From: CALLJL01 sp964627255
Lineage (GTDB): Bacteria; Acidobacteriota; Aminicenantia; Aminicenantales; CALLJL01
DNA length: 64,000 bases
Reading direction: 5' to 3'
NCBI GenBank assembly: GCA_964627255.1
Contig: CAZVIN010000037.1
Coordinates: forward strand, 1 to 64,000
Below are positions 44,831-54,092 of this stretch, in pieces; position 1 is the first letter of the stretch, and each line of letters opens with the position of its first letter. The translations under genes and the position numbers were made by a program. Below the pieces are notes generated by a model. That model did not search any database, was not told where the DNA came from, and saw nothing but the letters and a program-made list of their open reading frames with translations.

Positions 44831-47257
44831 TTATTTTAAGTTGGTTTCGAAAAGCTTAAAAATGCGCTTATATTCATCCGCCCAGGAAGAAGCATTCCGA
44901 AAGGAATGGTCCTCAACCGGATAGATGGCCACTTCCCAGTTTTCTTTGCGCAGCTCGATTAGCCTTTGCACCAAGCGGACTGTATCCTGGAAATGGACAT
45001 TAGTGTCAACCATACCATGACAGATAAGTAGGGCTCCTTTTAATCCCTCGGCAAAATAAATCGGCGAACTCTGTTTATAAGCTTCGGGGTCTTTATGCGG
45101 GAGGTTAAGAATATCCACTGTATAACCGGGGTGATAGTGGGCCCAATCGGTTACGGGACGAAGCGCGGCTCCGGCTTTAAAAACCTCGGGCTCTTTAAAC
45201 ATGGCCATGAGAGTCAGGAAGCCACCGTAGGAACCACCATAAACGCCGATTTTTTGCGGGTTAGCTCCGTAGCGAGCTACTAAGAACTTGGCGGCATCAA
45301 CAATATCGTCTAAGTCTTTTCCACCCATGTGGCGGTAAATAGCGGTGCGACAGTCTCGACCATAACCCGAACTGCCTCGATAATCCACGTCAAAGACAAG
45401 ATAACCTTGTTCCAGCAGAAAATTGTGGAACATATACTCCCGGAAATAGGTGCTCCAACCTTTATGGGCATTCTGGAGATAGCCGGCGCCATGGATAAAA
45501 ATTACGGCCGGCTTGGCTTGATGCCAGGAACGCGGCTGATAAAGACGAGCATAAACCTCGAAGCCGTCACGAGCTTTAAAAGTAATAATTTCCGGCGCCA
45601 CCCAGGAGTACTGGCGGAAAGCCTCGCTGGGGGAAACGGTGACCGCGTGAGCCGCCGCGGCGGGCTTATTCGGTTGGAGATAAAGCTCTGGCGGCTTGTT
45701 AGTTTCGGAATGAAGGATGGCCAGGGTATTTTCATCGGGAGAAAGATATGTCTCATTTAGCCCAGGGAGCGAGGTCAGCTTCGTTCTTGGTCCACCTGTT
45801 GCCGGCATCTTATAAGCATGTGTTTCTCCCAAGTGCTCCTCGCTACTAGTAAAATAAATAAAGTTGCCGTCGGCCGAAAGCTGGGCCGAGCGAACTTCGA
45901 ATTTCCCCGAGGTAAGGGGCTTTTTTTCCTTTCCGTCTGGCGTTAGGTAATAAAGGTGAGCAAAGCCATCCTTTTCTGAAATGTAATAAAGGCGTCGGCC
46001 ATCTTTCGACCAAAAGAGGTTGGTTAAGCCCAAGGGGCCAACCCAGGCATCATCATGAACCTGCTCTAAGGCAGTCACCTTGGCTTTGGCCCAGTCTAAA
46101 AGAAAAAGCCAGTGGTCTTTCCTATCTTCGGCCCGGGCTAAGAGAACACAGGTTTTGCCGTCAGGGGACCAGGAGAGGAAGGCAGGAAAAACACGGCGTT
46201 CTCCTTGGTTCAACTCGAGCCAATGGACCTCTCCGGTGGCGACATCAACTACGCCCGCTCGGCTCAGACGGGGCGAGATGTAAGCAGCTTTGGAGTGGGA
46301 AGAAATGGTCTCAGTATAGCCCGAGCGAGTGACGTAGTTGGGCACGATGGTCTCTTTGACTTCAAGCGCCGGTTCAGAAAGGAAGAAAACGACCTGTTTT
46401 TCATCCGGCGTAAGTTCCAGTTGAGTAATATTTTGATTAGCCTCAAGGATAAAGGGCCGTCGCCTGGGGCCGGTGGGAGGAGCGACTAATCCCATAAATT
46501 CAGGCAGCCGGCCGCGACCGATTTCTTTAAAAAGAACCTGCTGTTGTTCCTGGTACCATTTATCAATTTCACTCAAGGGTTGGGTGGCGGGCGGCTTTTG
46601 GCGCGTGAAAGAAGTTAATTGACTGAGGCTGCCATCCTTAAAAGAGTAAGCGTAGAGGTTTTCTTCTGAAGTAAAGATTATTTTGCTCTCGTCAAAGGAA
46701 AAACGGGCGTTACTCTCTCTGGCTTCGGTGGCGGTAAGCTGTGTGATGGAGCCTGTTTTTAAATCAAGCAGGCGGAGGTCTCCCTGGTAGACGATAACAG
46801 CCCGGCGTCGGGCGGAATCAAACTGAATTTCAAACCCTGCTCCTCCGAAACCAGCGCCACCAAAGCCCCGCCCTCCCAAGGCCAAGCTGAGAGGAGGGTT
46901 TTTTAGGATTTCGTCGATGGTGACTTGTTTGGGCGTAAGCTCTTTGGGGTTGAGAGCATAAAATCCCGCTGTTTTCTCGCCTGGCTTTCGCCAGCGGAAA
47001 TACAGTTTTTGGCTGTCGTAGGACCACATTAAGGCTGAGGGACTCTGACCGACAAGCTCTTCACCCTGCATGATATTGTCGATGGTCAGTTTGAAGGGGG
47101 TAGCGCTTTCTTCCCTCCTTTCTGTCTCTTTTTGCTGGGAGAGAGGCTGGCTTTTGGATAAAGCGAAAGAAAGGGAGAGAAATAGCCAAGAAAGGAGAAA
47201 AATAAGAAGAAAACGACCTGGCAAATTGAACACTCTTGGCTTGAACGTTAATTTCAT
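44831..47257 (-). CDS. S9 family (DPP IV/acylaminoacyl-type) serine peptidase, exported
   Basis: The 808-residue protein has a signal-like N-terminus, a beta-propeller region (about 60-570) and a C-terminal alpha/beta hydrolase with the triad S676 (GGSYGG), D751 (HGMVDTN) and H784 (EDHSF). The family cleaves dipeptides or acylated residues from peptide N-termini. ATG has an AAGGAGGAG box. With the M1 and M28 enzymes it suggests growth on peptides. Confidence 0.93.
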   Translation of the reverse strand: MKLTFKPRVFNLPGRFLLIFLLSWLFLSLSFALSKSQPLSQQKETERREESATPFKLTIDNIMQGEELVGQSPSALMWSYDSQKLYFRWRKPGEKTAGFYALNPKELTPKQVTIDEILKNPPLSLALGGRGFGGAGFGGAGFEIQFDSARRRAVIVYQGDLRLLDLKTGSITQLTATEARESNARFSFDESKIIFTSEENLYAYSFKDGSLSQLTSFTRQKPPATQPLSEIDKWYQEQQQVLFKEIGRGRLPEFMGLVAPPTGPRRRPFILEANQNITQLELTPDEKQVVFFLSEPALEVKETIVPNYVTRSGYTETISSHSKAAYISPRLSRAGVVDVATGEVHWLELNQGERRVFPAFLSWSPDGKTCVLLARAEDRKDHWLFLLDWAKAKVTALEQVHDDAWVGPLGLTNLFWSKDGRRLYYISEKDGFAHLYYLTPDGKEKKPLTSGKFEVRSAQLSADGNFIYFTSSEEHLGETHAYKMPATGGPRTKLTSLPGLNETYLSPDENTLAILHSETNKPPELYLQPNKPAAAAHAVTVSPSEAFRQYSWVAPEIITFKARDGFEVYARLYQPRSWHQAKPAVIFIHGAGYLQNAHKGWSTYFREYMFHNFLLEQGYLVFDVDYRGSSGYGRDCRTAIYRHMGGKDLDDIVDAAKFLVARYGANPQKIGVYGGSYGGFLTLMAMFKEPEVFKAGAALRPVTDWAHYHPGYTVDILNLPHKDPEAYKQSSPIYFAEGLKGALLICHGMVDTNVHFQDTVRLVQRLIELRKENWEVAIYPVEDHSFRNASSWADEYKRIFKLFETNLK

Positions 47258-47597
47258 TAACTCCTCCTTTGGATGAAATAGGCGTGGCTTTTTTAGGGAA
47301 TTATTGGGCAGACCGCAAAGTAGCTAAGGGGCGGCCAAAAATATGCTCAACAATTCCACTTTTCCAGCCTGAGGGTAATGATTATCCTCTGCCAGGAAGT
47401 TAATTTCAACCTATTATGAAAGCAATCAATCAAGTAATAAGATGCGAAAAAACTCCCTTTTCACCAAACTTTTAGCCTGGTTCGCCAATGCTAAGAGGGA
47501 CAGGAGACTTAGGAAAAAACTCTATCGGAGGGTAAGGCCATTCTGAGCGTGTCATTACTCAGCCTACAATAGATAAAAAAGAACCAATTTTATTTAA
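47258..47597. other. Intergenic region upstream of the S9 peptidase
   Basis: A CTGAG/CTCAG inverted repeat occurs near 47542-47562. No gene or secure promoter was found. Confidence 0.25.
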
Positions 47598-48161
47598 TCA
47601 ATCAGGGAGAACGTGGCGAAGCGTCGTAGCGTCGACAGTTATATAACAATCGCTTCCTAAATAACAGAGGGGCCGGAGCCGCTTCACGACAAGGACGCCC
47701 GCTTCATCAAAACAGTCGGGCTGGACATTGACGGCCACAACCTCGCCGACAAAGAGGTCGTGGTCGCCGTAGGTCTGGACATCGACGAGACGGCATTCAA
47801 AAGAAACATAAGCCGCGGCAATCAGGGGAGAGTGAATTACTTTGGACTCGAGGAGTTTCACGCCTGCCAGCTCAAGTTTATCTACGTCTCGACCTGATTT
47901 TCGTCCCATCACAGCCGCCAGTTTTGCCTGTTCATAGGAGAGAAAATTCACCGTAAATTCTCGGGCCTCGCTTATAATTGAATGGGTTAATCTCTTTTTA
48001 GAGATGAGGACTCCAAAGAGCGGCGGGTTGAAGGAAAGGGCCGAGTGCCAAGCACAACTCATGAAATTGACCTTTTCTCCCGCCTTGGCGCCGACTAATG
48101 CCACTGTATAAGGATAAAAAAATTGAAAATGTTGGAGAGTGGTAATAACCTTTTTTTCCAT
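47598..48161 (-). CDS. Flavin reductase-like FMN-binding protein
   Basis: The 187-residue protein has the split-barrel flavin reductase pattern, including VNFMSCAWHSALSF and TVNFLS, and a C-terminal GSDCYITV. It binds FMN and reduces flavins, iron or other acceptors with NAD(P)H, or acts as a ferric reductase. An AAGGAGGAG box supports the ATG. It lies 62 bases after a ferritin-like gene on the same strand, so a joint redox or iron role is likely. Confidence 0.88.
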   Translation of the reverse strand: MEKKVITTLQHFQFFYPYTVALVGAKAGEKVNFMSCAWHSALSFNPPLFGVLISKKRLTHSIISEAREFTVNFLSYEQAKLAAVMGRKSGRDVDKLELAGVKLLESKVIHSPLIAAAYVSFECRLVDVQTYGDHDLFVGEVVAVNVQPDCFDEAGVLVVKRLRPLCYLGSDCYITVDATTLRHVLPD

Positions 48162-48223
48162 TAACTCCTCCTTATTAGGGACTGATGTTCCGTTTCTTCT
48201 GCGTGTTTATCTACTCGCCAGAC

Positions 48224-49198
48224 TTAAGACCATATTTGAAGGGCATTTTTAAGCAACCATTCCTGAGTAAAGACATGTTCGCGGTTTAGAGCCAAATGTA
48301 GGGCAATCTGTTCTTTTATTTCTCCAGGGTCAAGAAGCGCCCAGAGCTCTTCATAGCGACGGGCCAAATTTTTCTCGGCTTCAAGGAGGGCCTGCAGGGC
48401 TTCCTTTCGGTCTAAAAGAGGATAGCTGGCCGGCATTGGAGTTAGACTCTTTTCAACGCCAGCCTCGTCTTTTTCTGCCCCTTCAATCTGAATAACGCTG
48501 CCCAGTTTAAGCAGCAGACCAGAATTCTTATCCCAATGTCTCATATGGTTAATAGAGTTTTTGAATAGCCTCTGGAATAAATCTTGATGGTCGCTGAAAA
48601 GCAAGGCATAAAAAAGATAGCGATGCATGAGTTCGTTTTCCAGTCTCATTATTTCGTGAAGTAACTGTACTTCCGCCTTGTTTTCGGCATCTTCAGAGGG
48701 GATGAAGATGCGGGTTTCAGCTTCACCCAAGGCCTCGAGAGAATCGATCATAGCCTCAAATTGCCGGGAATGACGAACCTCATCTCCAGCAATATTGCGC
48801 ACCATATTCTTGATTAAGGGAAAATTGTTGCTGGGAAAATCGACTGCTTGATAGAGCTCGGCCACGACATCTTCGGTCAGCTTGTCCCGTCGCAAGTTAT
48901 CAATAATCTGCGGATAACGGATTACTTCATTGGTCTTGAAGGTCGGAATTTCCCCCAGTTGGCGCAAAATAATTCCGAGCTGCAGGCTGTGGTACATTTC
49001 GTCGATACCGACCTGGATAACCTGAGCTCTAACATCTGTCGAAATGGCCAAGACCGGGTCCAGGTAGAAAAAGCGCGCCTTGGGCATCGAATAGGCATGG
49101 ATAAGATATTCTAAACTCACTGCCCATTCATGTTCTAAAGCAATAGTCAGCAGCTTGATTACCTCAGGTTCGTTAAAGACTTTATTAATCTTTTCCAT
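48224..49198 (-). CDS. Ferritin-like diiron protein
   Basis: The 324-residue protein contains a ferritin-like four-helix bundle (about 15-150): candidate ligands E30 (VSLEYLIH), E67 and H70 (DEMYH), and E140 and H143 (DEVRH). A second helical domain (about 175-320) has E188 and H192 and looks partly degenerate. Such proteins reduce oxygen or peroxide, or store iron. ATG has an AAGGAGG box. It precedes a flavin reductase gene, fitting an oxygen/peroxide detoxification or iron-handling unit. Confidence 0.8.
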   Translation of the reverse strand: MEKINKVFNEPEVIKLLTIALEHEWAVSLEYLIHAYSMPKARFFYLDPVLAISTDVRAQVIQVGIDEMYHSLQLGIILRQLGEIPTFKTNEVIRYPQIIDNLRRDKLTEDVVAELYQAVDFPSNNFPLIKNMVRNIAGDEVRHSRQFEAMIDSLEALGEAETRIFIPSEDAENKAEVQLLHEIMRLENELMHRYLFYALLFSDHQDLFQRLFKNSINHMRHWDKNSGLLLKLGSVIQIEGAEKDEAGVEKSLTPMPASYPLLDRKEALQALLEAEKNLARRYEELWALLDPGEIKEQIALHLALNREHVFTQEWLLKNALQIWS

Positions 49199-49417
49199 CG
49201 TTGCCTCCTTGGGAGATAACTCATTATATTAAGGGAAGGCGGCGATGAAAAGAAGGAAAGGGCATCAATTTTTGCGGGCGAGGGCTTAATTTCCAGGATA
49301 AAATTGATAAATACGGGCCCCTTTATTTAGTGGGCGCTGGTTTTGCAGCCAAGTTTGGGTTAATTGAGAGCTAACCGACAAGTCGGATATACTCATTTCT
49401 CCAGATAGGGCCAAGAG

Positions 49418-49732
49418 TTAGGCCACGGCCTTATTATAAGCTACCAAGCCCTGAAAACAGGCCGGGTCTTGAAGGGCGGCGGCAATGCAACCCAGCGAGG
49501 CTGTCCCGCTTTTCCAAAAATCAGCGATATAAATTCTCCTTTTTCTGACCAGCTTCCAAAACCGACGCCACATCCAGAGCCGCTGTTCGGGTGGGGGCAG
49601 GAGCTCCAAGGTAAAGGAGCGGCCGATGGGCATGTAAGAGAAGACCCAAGCGAAATTAGCCTTCATCTCGTCAAAATAAAAATCGATTACCTCGTCCGAA
49701 AAAAGTGGGAAAAAGGGAAATAGTGAAGCCAT
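49418..49732 (-). pseudogene. Truncated radical SAM/SPASM-type protein remnant
   Basis: The 104-codon frame ends with motifs DFWKSGTASLGCIAA, preceded by YMPIGRSFTLELLPPPEQR. This resembles the post-core region of radical SAM/SPASM proteins, where a DFW..G..GC segment is usually followed by a glycine-rich GGYxY stretch. That continuation and the whole CxxxCxxC radical SAM core are missing. The ATG nevertheless has a strong AAGGAGG box, so it may still be translated. It appears to be a deletion remnant. Confidence 0.45.
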
Positions 49733-50007
49733 GGCAGCCCTCCTTAAAAAGGGGTCAGCATTAACCTTGGCGGGGAGTAAATTTCGCCTTGATTTTTTAA
49801 TGAAACTGGAAGCATGAAAAGTCAGGAGGTCAAAAAATAGGGAAAATAGTTAAATTTCGAGGATTAACCGGGTGTATGGGCCCAAGCTTGAAGAAGTAGC
49901 AAAATTGGGACCTAGCCAAAAAACTTTCTACTTTCCGGGCTTGAAGTAAGATTAAATTTGGCTAAAATTTGATAGTGGGTAGTTAATCATGGGACAGGGG
50001 TTAACTG

Positions 50008-50286
50008 AAAGGGGTGGTAACGGGTGAGGAATAAAGCGGAGAATAAGGGCTGTTTCTTAGCCGCAAGCGGTGAGCTGTTTCCCGCCGAAATTCACCCCTT
50101 TAATCCTCTTCCCTGGTGATTGACCCCACCGCTGGACTTTAAATAATGGAGGGTAGGTTCACAGCCAGGGCTTGATTTCTCATCCAAGGCGGAGCCAAGG
50201 TTGTGAAAAAGGAGAGGAGAACCCTTCCTCTCCCCCCACCCTCCTTTCGAGGACTCCCCCCTTCCTGAATGAGGGAGTCCTTTTTA
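50008..50286 (+). ncRNA. Structured RNA candidate of unknown class
   Basis: This plus-strand stretch has no gene and ends in an intrinsic terminator. Predicted helices: AAAGGGGTG (50008-50016) with CACCCCTTT (50093-50101); GGAGGGT-A-GG (50148-50157) with CCACCCTCC (50236-50244); inside it TTCACAGCC (50158-50166) with GGTTGTGAA (50199-50207) and GGAGAGGA (50211-50218) with TCCTCTCC (50226-50233). The last three form a three-way junction. RNase P, tmRNA, SRP RNA and T-box signatures were looked for and not found. The true 5' end may lie upstream. Confidence 0.4.
50251..50286 (+). terminator. Intrinsic terminator
   Basis: GGACTCCC and GGGAGTCC form an 8-base stem (50251-50258 with 50273-50280) followed by TTTTTAT. 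It faces plus-strand transcription; no coding gene lies upstream on that strand. Confidence 0.75.
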
Positions 50287-50698
50287 TAGACAGAAACTAA
50301 CATCGCCAAGTCATTAATTTTGTCGCCACAGCGGTCGATTTCCGGGAAAAATTTTTAAAATTGAGCTAACTGGAGTTTGTGCGGCTAATGAGGTCACTAA
50401 TGAGGTCACGCCTTCCTAATTGCTAAGATGCGTATCAGCAGCCAGGAAAATTTTCAAGACAGAGATGTTCTTAATTAGCTTTATCCTTGATCGCTGGAAT
50501 CTTGCTTTCCGTGGCTAAAAGGAGTAGAAAAAGGGCGATTGAAAAAATGAAAGGAGAAGGAAGCAGGTTGAAGGGCTAAAAACGGGGCAGAAGAGGATGA
50601 AAAATAAGCGAGCCTAAAAGAGATGAGAAGGGAAGAAAGGAGAGGATGAGAAAAATAACATTAACGAGAAGAAAACCAATAAGGAAGGTGAAATTAAG
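50287..50698. other. Leader/intergenic region upstream of the ureohydrolase gene
   Basis: A 12-base tandem direct repeat CTAATGAGGTCA occurs near 50386-50409. From about 50516 to 50698 the plus strand is strongly purine-rich. No clear promoter was seen. Confidence 0.35.
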
Positions 50699-51562
50699 AT
50701 GACTGATTTTGGCGGCGCGGTAAAAAAAAGCGAGACTTACGAACTAGCTATCCTTGGCGTTCCTTTTGATGAGAAAGCATGTTTTTTAAGAGGGGCAGCC
50801 GACGGGCCCCAGGCTATCCGGAGAGCTTCGACAGGGAAAGCCCTCAATCCTTTTACTGAGCTCGGCGTTGACCTGGAAACAGAGACCACGCTGGTGGACT
50901 TGGGTGATGTTGATACCTCAGGGGATGTTGATAAAACCTTTCTCCGGATCGAAGAAGCTGTGGCTGAGGTTTTGGAGAAAAAAGGCGTCCCTTTAATTTT
51001 GGGCGGAGACCATTCGATTACTTTTCCTATTATCAAGGCTATGGCACGCTCCTTTCCCCAGCTCGACCTCCTTCATTTTGATGCCCATCCTGACCTCTAT
51101 CCCGAGCTTTACGGAGACCGTCTTTCCCATGCCTGTCCTTTTGCCAGAATAGTGGAGGCCGGTTTGGTTAAGCGTTTAGTTCAGGTGGGAATAAGGGCTG
51201 CCACAGAGGAACAAAGAGCTATGGCAAAGAATTATGGGGTGATAATGGTCGAAATGAAAGATTTTCTGGTTTCGCCTCCCATTAAGTTTTCCCATCCTCT
51301 TTATATTTCCTTTGACCTTGACGCTCTCGACCCGGCCTTTGCTCCAGGTGTTTCGCATCATGAGCCCGGTGGCCTGACCACGCGTCAGGTGATTGATTTC
51401 ATCCACCAGCTGGAAGCAGAAATTGTGGGCTTGGATGTGGTGGAGCTTAACCCCTCGCGAGACCCAAGCGGCATCACGGCCGCAGCGGCGGTGAAAATTA
51501 TCAAAGAAGTGGCGGGAAAAATTATTCTCAATAAGAGAAAAAGACAAGGGAAAAGAGCTTAG
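50699..51562 (+). CDS. speB: Arginase/agmatinase family ureohydrolase
   Basis: The 287-residue protein has all manganese-binding motifs: GGDHS (H105), DAHPD (D128, H130, D132) and SFDLDALDP (D206, D208). The family hydrolyses guanidino compounds to urea plus an amine; agmatinase is the most likely member because speD elsewhere in the window implies polyamine synthesis. Other ureohydrolases are possible. The stop overlaps the convergent msrC-like gene by four bases. Confidence 0.85.
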   Translation: MTDFGGAVKKSETYELAILGVPFDEKACFLRGAADGPQAIRRASTGKALNPFTELGVDLETETTLVDLGDVDTSGDVDKTFLRIEEAVAEVLEKKGVPLILGGDHSITFPIIKAMARSFPQLDLLHFDAHPDLYPELYGDRLSHACPFARIVEAGLVKRLVQVGIRAATEEQRAMAKNYGVIMVEMKDFLVSPPIKFSHPLYISFDLDALDPAFAPGVSHHEPGGLTTRQVIDFIHQLEAEIVGLDVVELNPSRDPSGITAAAAVKIIKEVAGKIILNKRKRQGKRA

Positions 51563-52047
51563 ATCAGAGCCACGATCTTTTGCAGCCACTCCTGGTCGAC
51601 CTCGCTAAAGGCCTCCAGCAGAGTGCTATCAACGTCAAGGACTGCCCAGGCTTCATTGTTTTGGTTGAAAAGGGGGACGACAATCTCCGAATTAGAGCGG
51701 GCGTCGCAAGCAATATGGCCAGGAAACTGATGGACGTCAGGAACAATGACCGTTTGGCGTCGAAGAATGCCGGTCCAGCACACGCCGCGGTGTTTTTCCA
51801 AGACGGGGCAGGCCAAGGAACCCTGATAGGGGCCAATGGTTAGCTCGCCCTGGTCTAAAAAATAAAAACCTGTCCAGAAATAATGGGGCATCTTGTGATG
51901 GAGAAGAGCTACCACAGTAGCCATCCTGGCTATTTTATTTTCAGTTTTGGCCAGAAGAGCAGGCAACTGTTGCCAGATACTTTCGTAGCGACGGGCCAAG
52001 AGGGAAGGTGAAGGCCGCCGCCCTTTCTTCTTATCTGATAGTTCCAT
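51559..52047 (-). CDS. msrC: Free methionine-(R)-sulfoxide reductase (GAF domain)
   Basis: The 162-residue GAF protein has the catalytic cysteines C80, C90 and C114 (ACPVLEKHRGVCW, IACDARSNSE) of fRMsr enzymes, which reduce free methionine-R-sulfoxide. All three Cys are present, so it should be active. ATG at 52047 has an AGGAGG box about 13 bases upstream. It converges on the ureohydrolase gene. Confidence 0.92.
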   Translation of the reverse strand: MELSDKKKGRRPSPSLLARRYESIWQQLPALLAKTENKIARMATVVALLHHKMPHYFWTGFYFLDQGELTIGPYQGSLACPVLEKHRGVCWTGILRRQTVIVPDVHQFPGHIACDARSNSEIVVPLFNQNNEAWAVLDVDSTLLEAFSEVDQEWLQKIVALI

Positions 52048-52526
52048 TCTGTTTTTTAACCTCCTCCTGTCGGTCTCACTCTTTGGTCATCTTATTTTAG
52101 CTAAGATGTACTGGATAGCTAAATAATCAAATTATAGCCTTCAAGCCTGTCTGTCAATTATCGATGGCTCTTCCTTAAAAGGAGGAGTGGTTTTAGCGTA
52201 ATTAGTTTGCCGGACAAAATTATTAAAATAAGCCTTTAGATATTGGCTCTGAGAGCAGAATGAGCCGAAAAATAGTTGACGTCCGGTCTAAGAAAAATTA
52301 GATTAAAAGAAATGTTGGTTAAAATAATAAGCGAAATTCTTAGGCCCTTGATGAAGACAAGAGAGGAGCTTTGGTTCATCTTCCCCCTCGGTTTTGAATT
52401 GTGCCAGGGATATTTATTTTAAGCTCAGGCTGACGTCGAAGCTTTTTACTACTCTTCTCCTCAGCCGTCAAGGGGTATACATTGCCGTTAAATATGAAAT
52501 ATGAAAGATGAGGATAAGGAGGCGAG
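52048..52526. other. Intergenic region between msrC and the secreted-protein gene
   Basis: No supported gene, repeat copy or terminator. A GGAGGCGAG box for the next gene occurs at its end. Confidence 0.25.
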
Positions 52527-53450
52527 ATGAAAGCAACAGGATTATATTTTAAAGCAAAGAGGCTGGCTCGCGGGCTCTTTCCTGCTCCCATAATTATCCT
52601 TTTTTTATTTTTATCAATGCTGGAATCAAGGGGGGTTGGTATCTCCTTCGCGGCGGCTGCTGACCGGCGAGCGGCGATTTTTAGTCTTGGGGTCGAACTG
52701 GAGAAGTTAGCGACTGCTCTGGCTGAGAATACTTTCAATTATTTTAAGGGCCGCGCGGCCATGATTACTGAAAAGGAGCAGGCAGTTTTGTTCAAAGCGG
52801 AAGCCTTTGTCGCCTCTTGCCGGCTCTTTCTCCGTTTGACCGAAGAACGGTCCGGTTATTTTGCCACTCAATATTTGCGTACTAACCTCTTCCAGGCCTT
52901 TCTTTACCTTTCCCGCTCTTTTTATGAACTGGAGGCTGAGATGAGGGAGATTGGGGTGATGCCCTATGGGCTGGCCGACTGCCGACGATACCTCGACAGA
53001 ATGGACCGGGAGTTCGCTTCCTGGCCAGCCGAAGATAACCTGGCTTATCTCCATCAAAAATACATCAAAGCCGCTGACGCCACGGTTTATATGATTGAAC
53101 GTAGGGGTCCAGGAATTTATGTGCGCCATGCTTTTAAGAACCTGGAAAGCCTTTACCGATACAATTACGACTTGAAGAGAGGAAAGGATCCCTGGAAGTA
53201 TTTGGCTGTTGTTTCTGATGAAGTTCTAATGGGCATACCTGAAGGAGAAGCGATCGAACTCAATTTTGAAGGCTGCTTAGTAATGGAGCTGGGGAGCGGA
53301 CCTAACCGGCCTGTTTATTTAATCGAGAAAGGGAAGAAGCGGCCGCTGAGCTCGCCGCAGGTTTTGCAGCGGCTTGGGGGCTGGCCGAAAGTTTTAGAAA
53401 TTCCCGCTGAGATTATCCGCAGTTATCCTGAAGGTGAGCCGGTCAATTAG
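52527..53450 (+). CDS. Exported protein with a C-terminal KRP-type repeat domain
   Basis: The 307-residue protein has an N-terminal hydrophobic segment (about 18-45) followed by a helical domain of unknown family. Near the C-terminus, VYLIEKGKKRPLSS and WPKVLEIP match a short module seen in secreted and surface proteins of several phyla, usually in multiple copies. Function is unknown, probably envelope-linked. ATG 52527 has a GGAGG box. Confidence 0.65.
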   Translation: MKATGLYFKAKRLARGLFPAPIIILFLFLSMLESRGVGISFAAAADRRAAIFSLGVELEKLATALAENTFNYFKGRAAMITEKEQAVLFKAEAFVASCRLFLRLTEERSGYFATQYLRTNLFQAFLYLSRSFYELEAEMREIGVMPYGLADCRRYLDRMDREFASWPAEDNLAYLHQKYIKAADATVYMIERRGPGIYVRHAFKNLESLYRYNYDLKRGKDPWKYLAVVSDEVLMGIPEGEAIELNFEGCLVMELGSGPNRPVYLIEKGKKRPLSSPQVLQRLGGWPKVLEIPAEIIRSYPEGEPVN

Positions 53451-53795
53451 GCGATTATTTCTTATTCCCTTCGGGTTGAATTTATTTATCAGGAGGGCGG
53501 TTAATAAAATACCTCTGACTTTGTCTCGAGGGCCAGGTTTGGCTTGTGTTAGGGGTAGGGATAATAGTCTTACTCAGCTCATTCTGATTCACAAGAGGTG
53601 CGGGCTGTTGTCAGCAAAAGGGGGGTTGATGATGGGAACCAAAAAGGTGGGGGCTTTCTCCAGCCCGCCCGAGAAAGCCACTCTCAATATAATATAAAAT
53701 ATTTGGTTTGTAAAGAGGTTTTTTAAAAATTTTTTTTGACTTGCTTTCAAATAGGACTTAGGGGAGAATAAGAGCATCTCGGGAGGGAGGTAGCC
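53451..53795. other. Intergenic region before the DUF3467 gene
   Basis: A TTGACT at 53736-53741 could be a -35 box but no good -10 follows. An AT-rich stretch lies around 53690. No gene was accepted. Confidence 0.3.
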
Positions 53796-54077
53796 ATGGA
53801 GGAGAAAAAAATTGATATCAAGGTGGATGAAAGTGTGGCCTTAGGCCAGTATTCTAACCTGGCCGCTATTCGGCATTCTCGAGAAGAATTCATCTTTGAT
53901 TTTGCCTTTATTTTTCCTGACGGACCGGTAGGCAAACTGGTAGCCAGGCTGATTCTCAGTCCGGCTCACGCCAAACGGTTCCTTGAGGCTTTGGTGGCCA
54001 ACATTCAGCGCTATGAAACTGAATATGGACCTATTACACCCGCTGACTTGCCTCCACCGGTCGGTTTTATCCACTAA
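53796..54077 (+). CDS. DUF3467 protein
   Basis: The 93-residue product matches the small DUF3467 family over its length (DIKVDESVALGQYSNLAAI, RLILSPAHAKRFLEAL). The family has no assigned function; a GGGAGG box supports the ATG. It is 15 bases before an SCP2 gene, so they form a pair. Confidence 0.85.
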   Translation: MEEKKIDIKVDESVALGQYSNLAAIRHSREEFIFDFAFIFPDGPVGKLVARLILSPAHAKRFLEALVANIQRYETEYGPITPADLPPPVGFIH

Positions 54078-54092
54078 ACCAGGGAGGAGAGG

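Noticed and set aside
50008..50034. T-box-like string GGGGTGGTAACGGG
   Set aside because: It differs from the T-box consensus at key positions, and no aminoacyl-tRNA synthetase or specifier stem follows; the terminator lacks T-box complementarity.
49990..50286. RNase P, tmRNA, SRP RNA or 6S RNA
   Set aside because: The conserved strings of RNase P, tmRNA and SRP RNA are absent, and the 6S-like resemblance of a short GCAAGCGG segment is too weak.
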